Positions 8,396-17,201 of a stretch of DNA of 64,000 bases are shown piece by piece. Position 1 is the first letter of the stretch. Each line of letters opens with the position of its first letter. Both the position numbers and the translations under genes were made by a program. The stretch covers positions 230,065 through 294,064 of the forward strand of contig JANXXU010000024.1 of assembly GCA_025350465.1 (NCBI GenBank), read 5' to 3'. A model generated the notes under the pieces. It worked only from the letters and a program-made list of their open reading frames with translations. It had not been told where the DNA came from and searched no databases. The stretch is from Alphaproteobacteria bacterium. Its GTDB lineage: Bacteria; Pseudomonadota; Alphaproteobacteria; Micropepsales; Micropepsaceae.

Positions 8396-9268
8396 ATGGT
8401 TCTGCCGGTACGGCCACGCCGCAGCGTTCTTTATATGCCGGGCTCAAATGCCCGGGCGATGGAAAAGGCGGCGGCGCTACCCGCCGACGCCGTAATCCTC
8501 GACCTTGAAGACGCCGTCGCACCCGAGGCGAAGGAGGCCGCTCGGACGCAGGTGTGCGCCATCGTGAAAACCAAGCCATTCGACAAGCGCGAAGTCGTTA
8601 TCCGCATCAACGGTCTCGACACGCCTTGGGGGCACGACGACATGGATGCTGCGGTGGCCGCGGCGCCTGACGCCATCCTCGTTCCAAAGGTGAACGACGG
8701 CAGCGACGTTGCGCATGCCAACCAACACCTTGCCCAGGCGGCGCCTTCGGTCGCCTTGTGGGTCATGATGGAGACGCCAGGGGCAATTTTTCACGCGGAG
8801 GAGATTGCGAGTGGCGGCGGACGGCTCGCCTGTTTTGTTATGGGAACGAACGATCTTATCAAAGAAATGCGCGGGCAACCGACTCCGGGCCGCGAAGGGC
8901 TGATGGCGGCGTTGAGCTTGAGTGTGTTGGCCGCTCGCTCGCACGGACTCGTCGCACTAGATGGCGTCTACAACGAAATTGCCGACGCCAAAGGTTTCGA
9001 GGCGATCTGCATTCAGGGGCGCGCGATCGGGTTCGACGGCAAGACGTTGATCCACCCTTCGCAGATCGATGCCTGTAATCGCGTTTTTTCGCCGGCGCCC
9101 GACGAGATCGCTCGCGCTCGGGCGATCTTGACTGCCTTCTCTTTGCCCGAGAACAAGGGCAAGGGCGCCATCTCTTTGGACGGGCGCATGGTGGAACTGC
9201 TCCATGCCGAAATCGCCAGGCAAACGGTGGCACTCGCGGATGCAATACAGGAGATGCACAGCTCTTAG
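8396..9268 (+). CDS. HpcH/HpaI-type CoA-ester lyase (CitE-like, malyl-CoA lyase or thioesterase type)
   Basis: A 290-residue TIM-barrel protein of the citrate lyase beta-subunit-like family. Signatures: RSVLYMPGSNARAMEKA, the metal-binding DLEDAVAPEAKEAAR (about residue 37), VVIRINGLDTPWG, VPKVNDGSD, the metal-ligand Glu in VMMETPGAIFHA and the C-terminal GFDGKTLIHPSQIDACN. It resembles the (3S)-malyl-CoA thioesterase / beta-methylmalyl-CoA lyase group, and mch of the ethylmalonyl-CoA pathway lies 1.7 kb downstream, which supports such a role. The exact substrate (malyl-CoA, methylmalyl-CoA or citramalyl-CoA) cannot be settled by eye. A good terminator follows. Confidence 0.85.
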   Translation: MVLPVRPRRSVLYMPGSNARAMEKAAALPADAVILDLEDAVAPEAKEAARTQVCAIVKTKPFDKREVVIRINGLDTPWGHDDMDAAVAAAPDAILVPKVNDGSDVAHANQHLAQAAPSVALWVMMETPGAIFHAEEIASGGGRLACFVMGTNDLIKEMRGQPTPGREGLMAALSLSVLAARSHGLVALDGVYNEIADAKGFEAICIQGRAIGFDGKTLIHPSQIDACNRVFSPAPDEIARARAILTAFSLPENKGKGAISLDGRMVELLHAEIARQTVALADAIQEMHSS

Positions 9269-9323
9269 CCTTGGATTTTGGCCCTTTTTGCGCCGTAATT
9301 TTTGGAGAACCTTGGTGTCGCTG

Positions 9324-9362
9324 GGCCGCACTCTGGAAATCGGGGTGCGGCCTGGCTTTTTT
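9324..9362 (+). terminator. Intrinsic terminator after the CoA-lyase gene
   Basis: Perfect 8-bp stem GGCCGCAC (9324-9331) / GTGCGGCC (9345-9352), then TGGC and six T. It lies 55 bases after the CoA-lyase stop and separates it from the TPR gene. Confidence 0.8.
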
Positions 9363-9413
9363 GAGGTCGGTCAGTAAACTCCCGGCCCTTCCAGGGATTG
9401 GAACAACAAGGGG

Positions 9414-10097
9414 ATGTCCACGGTGAAGCGTCTTGCAGCTCTTTTAGTGGGGATCATTGCGGTCACGTCGGTTACCTCGGTTAGGGCGCCGGTCTACGCC
9501 ATGGGCATTGAGGACGCGCGCGCGCGGGACGCTCAACGAGTGAAGCTTGAAGGAGGACTGGGCGACGAGGCCTTGGACGTGAAGAAATACGCTGAGGCGA
9601 TCGAGCATTATACCAAGGCTATCAACGCCAACGCCTGCGGCGGCGATTGCGGGAAATACTACTTCAAGCGCGGCCTTGCCTATCAGGGCATGGAAAAATG
9701 CGCCGAGGCCGTCGCCGATTACGAAAAGGCCGGCGAAACGCTGACCGACAATGGCGAACTTTATTTCAACGAGTCGCTCTGCCACAGCGCGTTGAATAAA
9801 TCGGACTTGGCGCTGGCCGACCTCAACAAGGCGATCAGGGTCAATCCGGATTCGATGATCTATCACGTCGGCCGCTGCATCGCCCTCTTCAACAAGCAAG
9901 ACTTCGCCGGCGCGCTGCCCGATTGCGAAGTAACGCTGACGAGCGCACCGGACGATCAGAAAATGCTCTATGCGGCAGCCATGTCCGCGGAACAGACTGG
10001 TGACAAGGCGAAGGCGGCAAAGTTCTACAAGCACTTGCTTGATCTCGATCACGGCAACACACAGGCGAGCGATGGCCTAAGGCGTGTGGGTAGTTAG
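9414..10097 (+). CDS. Secreted TPR-repeat protein
   Basis: A 227-residue protein with an N-terminal signal sequence (MSTVKRLAALLVGIIAVTSV, probable cleavage after VYA) followed by tetratricopeptide repeats. Clear TPR helices: AEAIEHYTKAINAN, GLAYQGMEKCAEAVADYEKA, LCHSALNKSDLALADLNKAI and IALFNKQDFAGALPDCE, ending in AEQTGDKAKAAKFYKHLLDL. Several Cys, including CGGDCG, could form disulfides in the periplasm. Probably a protein-interaction adaptor; partner unknown. A second secreted TPR gene follows 118 bases later, suggesting an ancient duplication or paired function. Confidence 0.85.
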   Translation: MSTVKRLAALLVGIIAVTSVTSVRAPVYAMGIEDARARDAQRVKLEGGLGDEALDVKKYAEAIEHYTKAINANACGGDCGKYYFKRGLAYQGMEKCAEAVADYEKAGETLTDNGELYFNESLCHSALNKSDLALADLNKAIRVNPDSMIYHVGRCIALFNKQDFAGALPDCEVTLTSAPDDQKMLYAAAMSAEQTGDKAKAAKFYKHLLDLDHGNTQASDGLRRVGS

Positions 10098-10145
10098 TCG
10101 GCCGTGCGATTGGGAACACCTGCGACGTTTGTCCGTTGGTTCGAT

Positions 10146-10180
10146 GCAGCGGCCCTCTAGCGCGAGGGCTGCGGTCGTTT
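10146..10180 (+). terminator. Possible terminator between the two TPR genes
   Basis: A GC-rich hairpin with CCCTC / GAGGG core and GCAG / CTGC outer stem (small bulge), followed by GGTCGTTTT. Imperfect stem and short T run, so only a candidate. Confidence 0.4.
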
Positions 10181-10215
10181 TGGGCCGCTTGGCCGCCTAA
10201 AAGGAGAAAGAAAGA

Positions 10216-10920
10216 ATGATGCGTCTGGTTCTTGCTCTCTTGCTGTCCTTGGCAGCAATCCCGGCTGCAGTTGCGGCCAACACGCCTCCAGCGCCGGCGG
10301 CGCCAGCGACTCCGGTTGTGCCCGTCGTGGCGCCTCCTGTTCGCTTCGATTGGCAGGGTGAATCCAAAAAGGCCCAGGCCGCACTCAACGCACGGGACTA
10401 CAAGACAGCCATCGAACTTTTCACCAACGTGATCAATTCGGGCCGCCTGCCGCACAACTGGGTGGCGCCGACATTCTATTTGCGCGGCAAATCATACCGC
10501 AGCGCGAAGAAATACGATTTGGCGGTCGCCGACTATCAGGCCGCGGTGCAGGCAGATCCCAAGCTTGACGTCGCCTACTACGAGCTCGGCGCCTGTTATC
10601 AGGAGCTAAACCAACACAACAAGGCGATCGAGGTGTTCAATCAGGCGATCGCCTTGAAGACAGACAGCGCCGGCTACTTCTACGCGCGCTGCGTCTCGGA
10701 GAGTTGGATCAGCAAGTTCGCCGACGCCGCCAATGATTGCCGTAAGGCGACCCATTTGAAGCCAGGGGACGCCGATATGCTGGCAACGCTCGGACGCCTC
10801 TACGAGGATCAAGGACAAAAGGTCGAGGCGATGGAAAGTTACAAGGCTGCTCTGGCCATCAATCCAAACCAGCAGGAAGCGAAGGAAGGCATGGCCTTCT
10901 TGACCAAGAAGGGCGGCTAA
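10216..10920 (+). CDS. Secreted TPR-repeat protein
   Basis: A 234-residue protein. A strong ribosome site (AAAAGGAGAAAG) precedes the ATG. Signal peptide MMRLVLALLLSLAAIPAAVA, cut about residue 20, then a Pro/Ala-rich linker to about residue 42 and TPR repeats: AQAALNARDYKTAIELFTNV, GKSYRSAKKYDLAVADYQAA, GACYQELNQHNKAIEVFNQA and GRLYEDQGQKVEAMESYKAA. Periplasmic adaptor of unknown partner. It is followed 17 bases later by mch and may be transcribed with mch, the propeller gene and dgkA. Confidence 0.85.
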   Translation: MMRLVLALLLSLAAIPAAVAANTPPAPAAPATPVVPVVAPPVRFDWQGESKKAQAALNARDYKTAIELFTNVINSGRLPHNWVAPTFYLRGKSYRSAKKYDLAVADYQAAVQADPKLDVAYYELGACYQELNQHNKAIEVFNQAIALKTDSAGYFYARCVSESWISKFADAANDCRKATHLKPGDADMLATLGRLYEDQGQKVEAMESYKAALAINPNQQEAKEGMAFLTKKGG

Positions 10921-10937
10921 CGCTACGTCAGGGCGCG

Positions 10938-11990
10938 ATGACGAGCGGCGCCGCCGGAAATTTCTTCGAAGACTTTCGCGCCGGCCAGATTTTGCAGCAC
11001 GGGCCGGCGCGTAGCGTAAGCGTCGGCGACGTTGCGCTTTATACCGCTCTCTATGGCGGACGCTTTGCACCACAATCCTCCGATGTGTTTGCGCGCAGCC
11101 TGGGGCTTCCCGGCGCGCCGCTTGATGATCTTCTCGTCTTTCATCTCGTGTTCGGAAAAACGGTACCCGAGGTCTCGTTGAATGCGATCGCCAATCTCGG
11201 TTACGCCGAGTGCCGCTTTCTGAAACCAGTTTTTCCCGGCGACACGCTGAGCGCGCGATCCGAAGTGCTGGGTATGCGCGAGAACACCAACCGCGAAACC
11301 GGGATCGTCTATGTGCGCTCGACCGGGTTCAATCAAAACGACGAACAGGTGTTGAGTTATGCGCGCTGGGTCATGGTGCGCAAACGTTCCGCAGAGAAGG
11401 ACGTGCCAAACGGTCAAGTCCCGAAACTGGCGACGGTCGTCGAACCGCATGAGTCGACTATGGACCCTCGGGTGACGTTCGAAGCCTTTGACCGGGGCGC
11501 CAGCGGCGGATCGCTCTACTTCGAGGACTATGCGATCGGAGCGCGGATCGATCACGGCGACGCCATGACCGTCGAAGAGGCGGAGCACATGATGGCGACG
11601 CGGCTCTATCACAACACCGCGCGAGTTCATTTCAACGCCCATGCCGAGAAGCAAGGACGCTTTGGGCGGCGCATCGTTTATGGCGGACACGTTATTTCAA
11701 TTGCGCGGGCGCTCAGTTTCAACGGTCTGGCGAACGCTTGGTTCGTGAGCGCGATCAATGCCGGACGCCATGTCGCGCCCTGTTTCGGTGGCGACACCGT
11801 TTATGCGTGGAGCGAAATTATCGGTGCGGCACAGGCTCCCTCGCGCGACGACATGGGGTATTTACGCGTTCGAACCGTCGCGACGAAAGATCGTTCTTGC
11901 GCCGATTTTCCGGACAGGAGCGGGGACGGTGGATATGATCCCGCTGTTATCCTCGATCTCGATTATTGGGTCTTGATGCCAAGGGCTTGA
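10938..11990 (+). CDS. mch: Mesaconyl-CoA hydratase (double MaoC/hotdog)
   Basis: Hydrates mesaconyl-C1-CoA to beta-methylmalyl-CoA in the ethylmalonyl-CoA pathway of acetate or C1 assimilation; cytoplasmic. The 350 residues form two MaoC-type hotdog domains, N-terminal about 10-150 and C-terminal about 180-345. The segments FHLVFGKTVPEVSLNAIANL and GYAECRFLKPVFPGDTLSA, and the C-terminal ARVHFNAHAEKQGRFGRRIV with YGGHVIS, match the Mch family, whose usual length is ~343. The CoA-ester lyase upstream would act on the product. The remaining pathway genes (ccr, ecm, mcd) are not in the window. Confidence 0.87.
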   Translation: MTSGAAGNFFEDFRAGQILQHGPARSVSVGDVALYTALYGGRFAPQSSDVFARSLGLPGAPLDDLLVFHLVFGKTVPEVSLNAIANLGYAECRFLKPVFPGDTLSARSEVLGMRENTNRETGIVYVRSTGFNQNDEQVLSYARWVMVRKRSAEKDVPNGQVPKLATVVEPHESTMDPRVTFEAFDRGASGGSLYFEDYAIGARIDHGDAMTVEEAEHMMATRLYHNTARVHFNAHAEKQGRFGRRIVYGGHVISIARALSFNGLANAWFVSAINAGRHVAPCFGGDTVYAWSEIIGAAQAPSRDDMGYLRVRTVATKDRSCADFPDRSGDGGYDPAVILDLDYWVLMPRA

Positions 11991-11992
11991 GC

Positions 11993-13375
11993 ATGCGCGT
12001 TCGATTGGCATTCGCGGCCGTGGTGACATGCGGCGCGGTGATCGGTGCTGCCGTCGAGCGCGCCGGCGCTTGGGATATCATTCAATCGGGCGTCGTGCTG
12101 GAGGCACCAGAATGCGTGTCGTGGGGCGCGGGACGCGTTGATTGCTTTGTGCGCCTGTCGAACGGGCATTTGAACTGGATCATTTACGCGCAAGGGACGT
12201 GGTCGCCGGCGCAAGATTTGGGCGGCGACTTGCCGGTGCCAGTCAGCTGCGTCATTCGTGGACCGGGCGGCATCAATTGCTTTGCACCGTCGGCCAAAGG
12301 CGTGCTCGCCGAAATCCATCTCAATGGCACGAAATGGAGCGCATGGGCCTCGCTCGGTGGCGAACTTGCGGTAGGGCGCGCGTCGTGTGTCGCGCTGGGC
12401 CGGGACCACATCGCCTGTTTCGCCCGCGGGCGGCGCGGGCAGTTGATGTCGCGCAGTTGGGATGGCGGTGCGGCGTGGAACGAGTGGCGCGATCTGGGCG
12501 GCGCGTTCAGCGGCGATCCAAGTTGCGTTGCGCTCGGAGCGCGCGTTGCCTGTTACGGCCGTGGGCCAAGCGGGCAATTGGTGGCCTACCTGCCGAACGA
12601 TGCGGGAAACGCCGGCGCTTGGGTTACCTACGGCGGACAGGTCGAAGGCCGTCCTTCATGCAACGCGTTGAATGCCACCGATGTCGCCTGCGCGGTGCGT
12701 GGTGCAGGTCAGCGACTGTTGTTGTTGCGCGGAACGGCGATCGCCGGACAGGCGAGCGGCAAACTGGTCACGAGCGGTGACCAAGCGACGAGCGATCCTG
12801 CGTGCGTTGCGAGTGCGACCGGCCTCACCTGTTTCGTGCGCGATTCGAACCGCCGTCTGTTGCGCCGGACAATTGCTGCGAACGGCGATATGTCCGACGG
12901 CAGAAAGCTCGAGGATGCACCGGAATCGATGGGCGTCACCTGCCTATCGATACAAAACGGCGCCTTCGCCTGCCTTGTCGTCGACACGGAGCGGCGCCTG
13001 CAATTTGCGATCGGCGGCGATCTCAACGGCTCGCAAGCGGCGGTAAGCGACGCTTCGGGCGCCGACGAGAGTCCCGTCGGAAACTGGTACCTCTCGAGCT
13101 TGGAGACGAACGCGCTCTGCCATGTGCAGCTGTTCGCCGACGAAGAAGGTGGCGCCAAGCGCCTCACTTTCGGTCGGGATTGCGTCGATCTGCCAGGCGT
13201 TTCGCGCGCTTCGCTGTGGGAGGCCGATGAAGATCTGCTTCAGTTCATGACGCCGCGCGGGCGTCCGGTGGTGCGCTTCCGTTTGACGCGTTCAGGGCGT
13301 TGGATCAGCCCGATGCCGCGGATGCCGTACATGCTGTCGCGCGATCGGCCGGAAGGGGCAGGGAACGAGCGGTGA
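11993..13375 (+). CDS. Secreted seven-blade propeller protein with C-terminal Inh-like domain
   Basis: A 460-residue exported protein starting two bases after the mch stop. A signal peptide spans about residues 1-26 (ending ERAGAWD). Then come seven repeats of about 45 residues, each with a Cys pair nine or ten residues apart (41/51, 86/96, 132/142, 178/187, 223/233, 271/280, 317/327); early repeats also carry W..W..LGG. This indicates a seven-blade propeller, similar in outline to PLL-type lectins. Residues ~360-435 (VGNWYLSSLETNALCHVQLF, Cys376 and Cys397) resemble the AprI/Inh metalloprotease-inhibitor barrel. Overlaps dgkA by four bases (GTGA). Function unknown; domain calls are by pattern. 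Confidence 0.75.
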   Translation: MRVRLAFAAVVTCGAVIGAAVERAGAWDIIQSGVVLEAPECVSWGAGRVDCFVRLSNGHLNWIIYAQGTWSPAQDLGGDLPVPVSCVIRGPGGINCFAPSAKGVLAEIHLNGTKWSAWASLGGELAVGRASCVALGRDHIACFARGRRGQLMSRSWDGGAAWNEWRDLGGAFSGDPSCVALGARVACYGRGPSGQLVAYLPNDAGNAGAWVTYGGQVEGRPSCNALNATDVACAVRGAGQRLLLLRGTAIAGQASGKLVTSGDQATSDPACVASATGLTCFVRDSNRRLLRRTIAANGDMSDGRKLEDAPESMGVTCLSIQNGAFACLVVDTERRLQFAIGGDLNGSQAAVSDASGADESPVGNWYLSSLETNALCHVQLFADEEGGAKRLTFGRDCVDLPGVSRASLWEADEDLLQFMTPRGRPVVRFRLTRSGRWISPMPRMPYMLSRDRPEGAGNER

Positions 13376-13773
13376 GCGACCCGGGGCGTAGCGATCGCGC
13401 GTTTACGATCGCGGCGAGACTTAAGAGCATCGGCCACGCGTTCGATGGACTGCGTCTGATGCTACGCACGCAGCACAATGCGTGGCTCCATCTGACGGCA
13501 ACTGTAGTCGTCGTCGCCGCCGGGCTACTCCTGGGCCTTACCGGCGAGGCTTGGATGGCGTTGATCCTCGCCATTGTGATCGTTTGGGTCGCCGAAGCTC
13601 TCAACACCGCGTTCGAGCTCCTTTGCGACGTCGCTTCGCCGGATTTTCATCCGGTCGTGAAAGCGGCCAAGGACGTGGCGGCTGGCGCAGTACTCCTCAG
13701 TGCGATGGGGGCGGCTATCGTTGGAACCATCGTCTTTCTGCCGCGGGTTATTCGGCTTATCGCGTTGAATTGA
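13372..13773 (+). CDS. dgkA: Diacylglycerol kinase (DgkA family)
   Basis: A small inner-membrane kinase that phosphorylates diacylglycerol released during envelope synthesis (or undecaprenol in some members). 133 residues with an amphipathic N-terminal helix and three transmembrane segments (about 43-60, 62-82, 108-128). The family signature is seen as EALNTAFELLCD with downstream VVKAAKDVAAGAV. The GTG at 13372 overlaps the stop of the propeller gene (GTGA), implying coupled translation. A longer in-frame start inside the upstream gene would add a non-homologous tail. Confidence 0.92.
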   Translation: MSDPGRSDRAFTIAARLKSIGHAFDGLRLMLRTQHNAWLHLTATVVVVAAGLLLGLTGEAWMALILAIVIVWVAEALNTAFELLCDVASPDFHPVVKAAKDVAAGAVLLSAMGAAIVGTIVFLPRVIRLIALN

Positions 13774-13853
13774 ACGTGGCGTTGGAGCCGCGCCCGCGAC
13801 AGTGCTAAACAGCCGCCAAACGGGCGCCGAGCGCGCCATCCAGGAGGATCCAC

Positions 13854-15356
13854 ATGGCGCGAGAACTGAACCACTTCATCGGCGGCAAACAAGTCAAAGG
13901 AACAAGCGGACGCTTCGGCGACGTCTTCAACCCGACCACCGGTGAGGTTCAAGCACGCACGCCGTTCGCGACGGGGGGCGAAGTGCGCAACGCGGTCGAC
14001 TCTGCGCAACGCGCCTTTCCGGAATGGGCGGCGCAGAACCCGCAAAAACGCGCGCGTGTGATGTTCAATTTCAAGGCGCTGGTCGAAAAGCACATGGACG
14101 AACTCGCCCATATGCTGTCGTCGGAACACGGCAAGGTCATTGCCGATTCCAAGGGCGACATCCAACGCGGACTCGAGGTGATCGAATTCGCATGCGGCAT
14201 TCCCCATTTGATGAAGGGCGAATACACCGAAAGCGCGGGCACCGGGATCGACGTCTATTCGATGCGCCAGCCGTTGGGCGTCGTCGCCGGCATCACGCCA
14301 TTCAACTTTCCGGCGATGATTCCGATGTGGATGTTCGGCGTCGCCATCGCCGCCGGCAACACGTTCGTCTGCAAACCCAGCGAAAAAGATCCGAGCGTTC
14401 CGTTGCGCTTGGCTGAGCTTTTCATGGAAGCGGGCGCGCCGGCCGGCGTGCTCAATGTCATCAACGGCGATAAGGAAGCGGTCGATGCGATCCTCAAGGA
14501 TCCCGACATTCGCGCAGTGAGTTTCGTCGGTTCGACCGTCGTTGCCGAGCATGTCTTTACGACCGGGACAGCGCACGGTAAGCGGGTGCAGGCGATGGGC
14601 GGGGCGAAGAACCACGCGATCATCATGCCGGATGCCGATCTCGACCAAGTCGTCGACGATCTGATCGGCGCGGGTTACGGCTCGGCGGGCGAGCGTTGCA
14701 TGGCGATCGCGGTCGCCGTGCCGGTGACAGACAAACTCGGCGACGAGTTGGTCAAGCGGCTCAAGCCGCGAGTCGAAGCGCTCAAGGTCGCGCCATCGAC
14801 GGATCCGGACGCGAATTACGGGCCCATGGTCACGCGCGAGCACCGCGACAAGGTGAAAGCCTATATCGACATGGGCGTGAAGGAAGGCGCGGAACTCGTC
14901 GTCGACGGACGCGAATTTCGCATGCAAGGCTATGAGAAAGGGTTCTTCCTCGGCGGCTCGTTGTTCGATCACGTCAAGCCGAACATGAAGACCTACCAAG
15001 ACGAAATATTTGGCCCCGTGCTTCAGGTGGTGCGGGCGAAAACCTTCGACGAAGCGGCCGCCCTACCGTCGAAACATCAATACGGCAACGGCGTCGCGAT
15101 CTTCACGCGCGACGGCGACGCGGCGCGCGAGTTCGCGGCGCGGGTGCAGGTCGGCATGGTTGGGATCAACGTGCCGATCCCGGTGCCGCTCGCCTATCAC
15201 ACCTTCGGCGGCTGGAAGCGTTCGGCCTTCGGCGACGTCAATCAGCATGGCCCAGAGGGCGTGCGCTTTTTCACCAAGATCAAGACAGTGACGGCGCGCT
15301 GGCCCAAAGGCGGCGCGCGCGAAGGTTCGAGCTTTGTCATTCCGACGATGCGGTAG
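13854..15356 (+). CDS. mmsA: CoA-acylating methylmalonate-semialdehyde dehydrogenase
   Basis: NAD- and CoA-dependent conversion of methylmalonate semialdehyde to propionyl-CoA (valine, thymine and inositol catabolism). 500 residues of aldehyde-dehydrogenase fold, start after AGGAGGATCCAC. Markers of the MmsA branch: LNHFIGGKQVKGTSGRFGDV, GITPFNFPAMIPMWMFGVAI, the catalytic Cys in GSAGERCMAIAVAVPVTD and the ending FTKIKTVTARWP. The propionyl-CoA produced would feed methylmalonyl-CoA and the TCA genes nearby. Its own transcription unit is likely. Confidence 0.95.
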   Translation: MARELNHFIGGKQVKGTSGRFGDVFNPTTGEVQARTPFATGGEVRNAVDSAQRAFPEWAAQNPQKRARVMFNFKALVEKHMDELAHMLSSEHGKVIADSKGDIQRGLEVIEFACGIPHLMKGEYTESAGTGIDVYSMRQPLGVVAGITPFNFPAMIPMWMFGVAIAAGNTFVCKPSEKDPSVPLRLAELFMEAGAPAGVLNVINGDKEAVDAILKDPDIRAVSFVGSTVVAEHVFTTGTAHGKRVQAMGGAKNHAIIMPDADLDQVVDDLIGAGYGSAGERCMAIAVAVPVTDKLGDELVKRLKPRVEALKVAPSTDPDANYGPMVTREHRDKVKAYIDMGVKEGAELVVDGREFRMQGYEKGFFLGGSLFDHVKPNMKTYQDEIFGPVLQVVRAKTFDEAAALPSKHQYGNGVAIFTRDGDAAREFAARVQVGMVGINVPIPVPLAYHTFGGWKRSAFGDVNQHGPEGVRFFTKIKTVTARWPKGGAREGSSFVIPTMR

Positions 15357-15360
15357 GCGC

Positions 15361-15996
15361 ATGACTCGGATTGCTCTTGCTTCACTGATCTGCGCGGTCG
15401 CAGTCGCGTTCCTGCCAAGCGCTTTGGCGCGACCGAGTTTCGATTGCGCCAAGGCGCAGTCGGCTTCGGAAAAGGAAGTCTGCCGCGTTCCCGAGCTGCA
15501 ATGGTTCGACCGGCAAGTCAGCCGAATTTATGCGCAGGTCAAGGCCAAAGGCGACGCGAGCGTGGTCGTCGATCAGCGCGCATTTCTTTCCCGCCGCGAA
15601 CGGTGCGGCGCGAATCTGGAATGCCTTGAAGCGGCTTATGGCGATCGTTTGAAGGCCATTGGCAAACTCAGCGACATCACCGATGCGGTGGGTGAATTCC
15701 GGCCGACGGCATTTGGCGGCTCTTTGTGGGTCGTGCGCTTCGGCTTCACGGCCGCGATCAAGATCCTCACCGTCGGCGATGCCGGCCACACTTGCGTGTT
15801 CGAGACCGACAATGCGACGCAGACCGGCAAGGGCATTCTCAAAGCCGTCGAGGCCGCTGACCGGGGCACGTGCCGGCTCAATGTGATGCCGGACCAAGAC
15901 GACGAAAACAATCTGCTCGTCGAAACGCACAACTGCCAAAGCTATTGCGGCATGCGCGCAATCATGGACGGGGCCTATTGGCGCGCCGGCCCCTGA
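15361..15996 (+). CDS. Secreted LprI-like domain protein
   Basis: A 211-residue exported protein. Signal peptide MTRIALASLICAVAVAFLPS, cut near ALA-RP. The next 80 residues, SFDCAKAQSASEKEVCRVPE followed by LQWFDRQVSRIYAQVKAK and a RRERCGANLECLEAAYGDRL segment, have the Cys pattern of the lysozyme-inhibitor LprI-N domain (DUF1311). The C-terminal ~110 residues are not recognised but contain paired Cys (CQSYCGMRA). Possibly a periplasmic inhibitor or stress protein. The start at 15361 is chosen because it gives the signal peptide; it lies four bases after the mmsA stop. Confidence 0.8.
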   Translation: MTRIALASLICAVAVAFLPSALARPSFDCAKAQSASEKEVCRVPELQWFDRQVSRIYAQVKAKGDASVVVDQRAFLSRRERCGANLECLEAAYGDRLKAIGKLSDITDAVGEFRPTAFGGSLWVVRFGFTAAIKILTVGDAGHTCVFETDNATQTGKGILKAVEAADRGTCRLNVMPDQDDENNLLVETHNCQSYCGMRAIMDGAYWRAGP

Positions 15997-16079
15997 GGCG
16001 TTGACCCGAGCCTTGCCGTGCCGTTAAGCCATGCCGGGCTCGCCTGGTCGCGAGCCTTTTTCTCGAGGCGTATATCGAT

Positions 16080-17186
16080 ATGGCAGTGGGCCTGCTCGAG
16101 CGTTACCGCGCCACAGTCGCGGAAGGTCGGTTGACAGGCGACGCGGCACAAGAGCGCGTCGCCGTCGCGCTTGACACCCTTGCGGTCGAGCTCGCCGCGC
16201 AGCGGCCGGCCAAACGCTCGCTCTTCGGTCGTCGTAACGGCGCCGCGGGCGTTCGTGGGCTCTACATCCACGGCCCTGTCGGACGCGGCAAGTCCATGTT
16301 GATGGATATGTTCTTCGAAACCGCCGCAGTCGCTGCCAAGCGCCGGGTGCATTTTCAGGAATTCATGGCCGAGGTGCACCGAGGGGTAAAAGCGTGGCGC
16401 GACAAGGATGCCGACGATCCGGTCGGCAAAATTGCGCGCGACATTTCGGTCGAGATCGGTCTTTTGTGTTTCGACGAGTTTCAGGTCAGCGACATCGCCG
16501 ATGCGATGATCCTGAGTCGTTTATTCAAAGCCTTGTTCGACGAACGCGTTGCGGTCGTCGCAACCTCGAATCGCGCGCCTGACGAGCTTTATGAAAACGG
16601 TATCAATCGGCAGCTGTTCCTGCCGGCGATTGCGCTGATCGAAGAGCGAATGCAGGTCATAGAGTTGGATGGGCCGATCGACTACCGCCTCGCGAAGCTC
16701 GATCGCGCGCATGTCTATTTCACGCCGATAAACATGGAGAGCGATGCCGCGCTCGATGACGTGTGGCACGACCTGACCGGTATCGGGCACGGAGCGCCGG
16801 GAAGCGTGTCCACTCTTGGACGGCAGGTTGCCGTGCCCGAGCAGGCAAAAGGCGTCGCGCGCTTTACCTTCGACGATCTTTGCGTCGCCGCGCTCGGCCC
16901 GAACGATTACCTGGCGCTGGCCGAGGCGTTCCACGCGATCGTGCTGAAAGGCGTACCGGTCATCCGACCGGATCAGCGCAACGAGGCAAAGCGCTTCGTC
17001 ACGCTGATCGATGCGCTCTATGAGCGCGGCGTCAAACTGGTTTGTTCGGCGGCCGTGCCGCCCTCAGCGCTTTATCCGGCTGGCGACGGCGTACGCGAGT
17101 TTGAACGCGCTACGTCACGGCTTATTGAGATGCAAAGTACCGACTATCTTGCGCGCGCTCATCAGCCGCGCGCAGCGCACGGCTGA
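16080..17186 (+). CDS. zapE: Cell division protein ZapE (AFG1-like ATPase)
   Basis: P-loop ATPase associated with the Z-ring; AFG1 family. The 368 residues show Walker A GPVGRGKSMLMD (about residue 65), the HFQEFMAEVH switch region, Walker B LLCFDEFQVSDIADAMIL (about 130), the sensor ATSNRAPDELYENGINRQLF and the C-terminal FDDLCVAALGPNDYLALA. It lies upstream of mdh-suc, the usual alphaproteobacterial position, but here a Pro/Ala-rich gene is inserted in the opposite orientation. Confidence 0.94.
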   Translation: MAVGLLERYRATVAEGRLTGDAAQERVAVALDTLAVELAAQRPAKRSLFGRRNGAAGVRGLYIHGPVGRGKSMLMDMFFETAAVAAKRRVHFQEFMAEVHRGVKAWRDKDADDPVGKIARDISVEIGLLCFDEFQVSDIADAMILSRLFKALFDERVAVVATSNRAPDELYENGINRQLFLPAIALIEERMQVIELDGPIDYRLAKLDRAHVYFTPINMESDAALDDVWHDLTGIGHGAPGSVSTLGRQVAVPEQAKGVARFTFDDLCVAALGPNDYLALAEAFHAIVLKGVPVIRPDQRNEAKRFVTLIDALYERGVKLVCSAAVPPSALYPAGDGVREFERATSRLIEMQSTDYLARAHQPRAAHG

Positions 17187-17201
17187 TCGGCTCAATAATC
17201 C

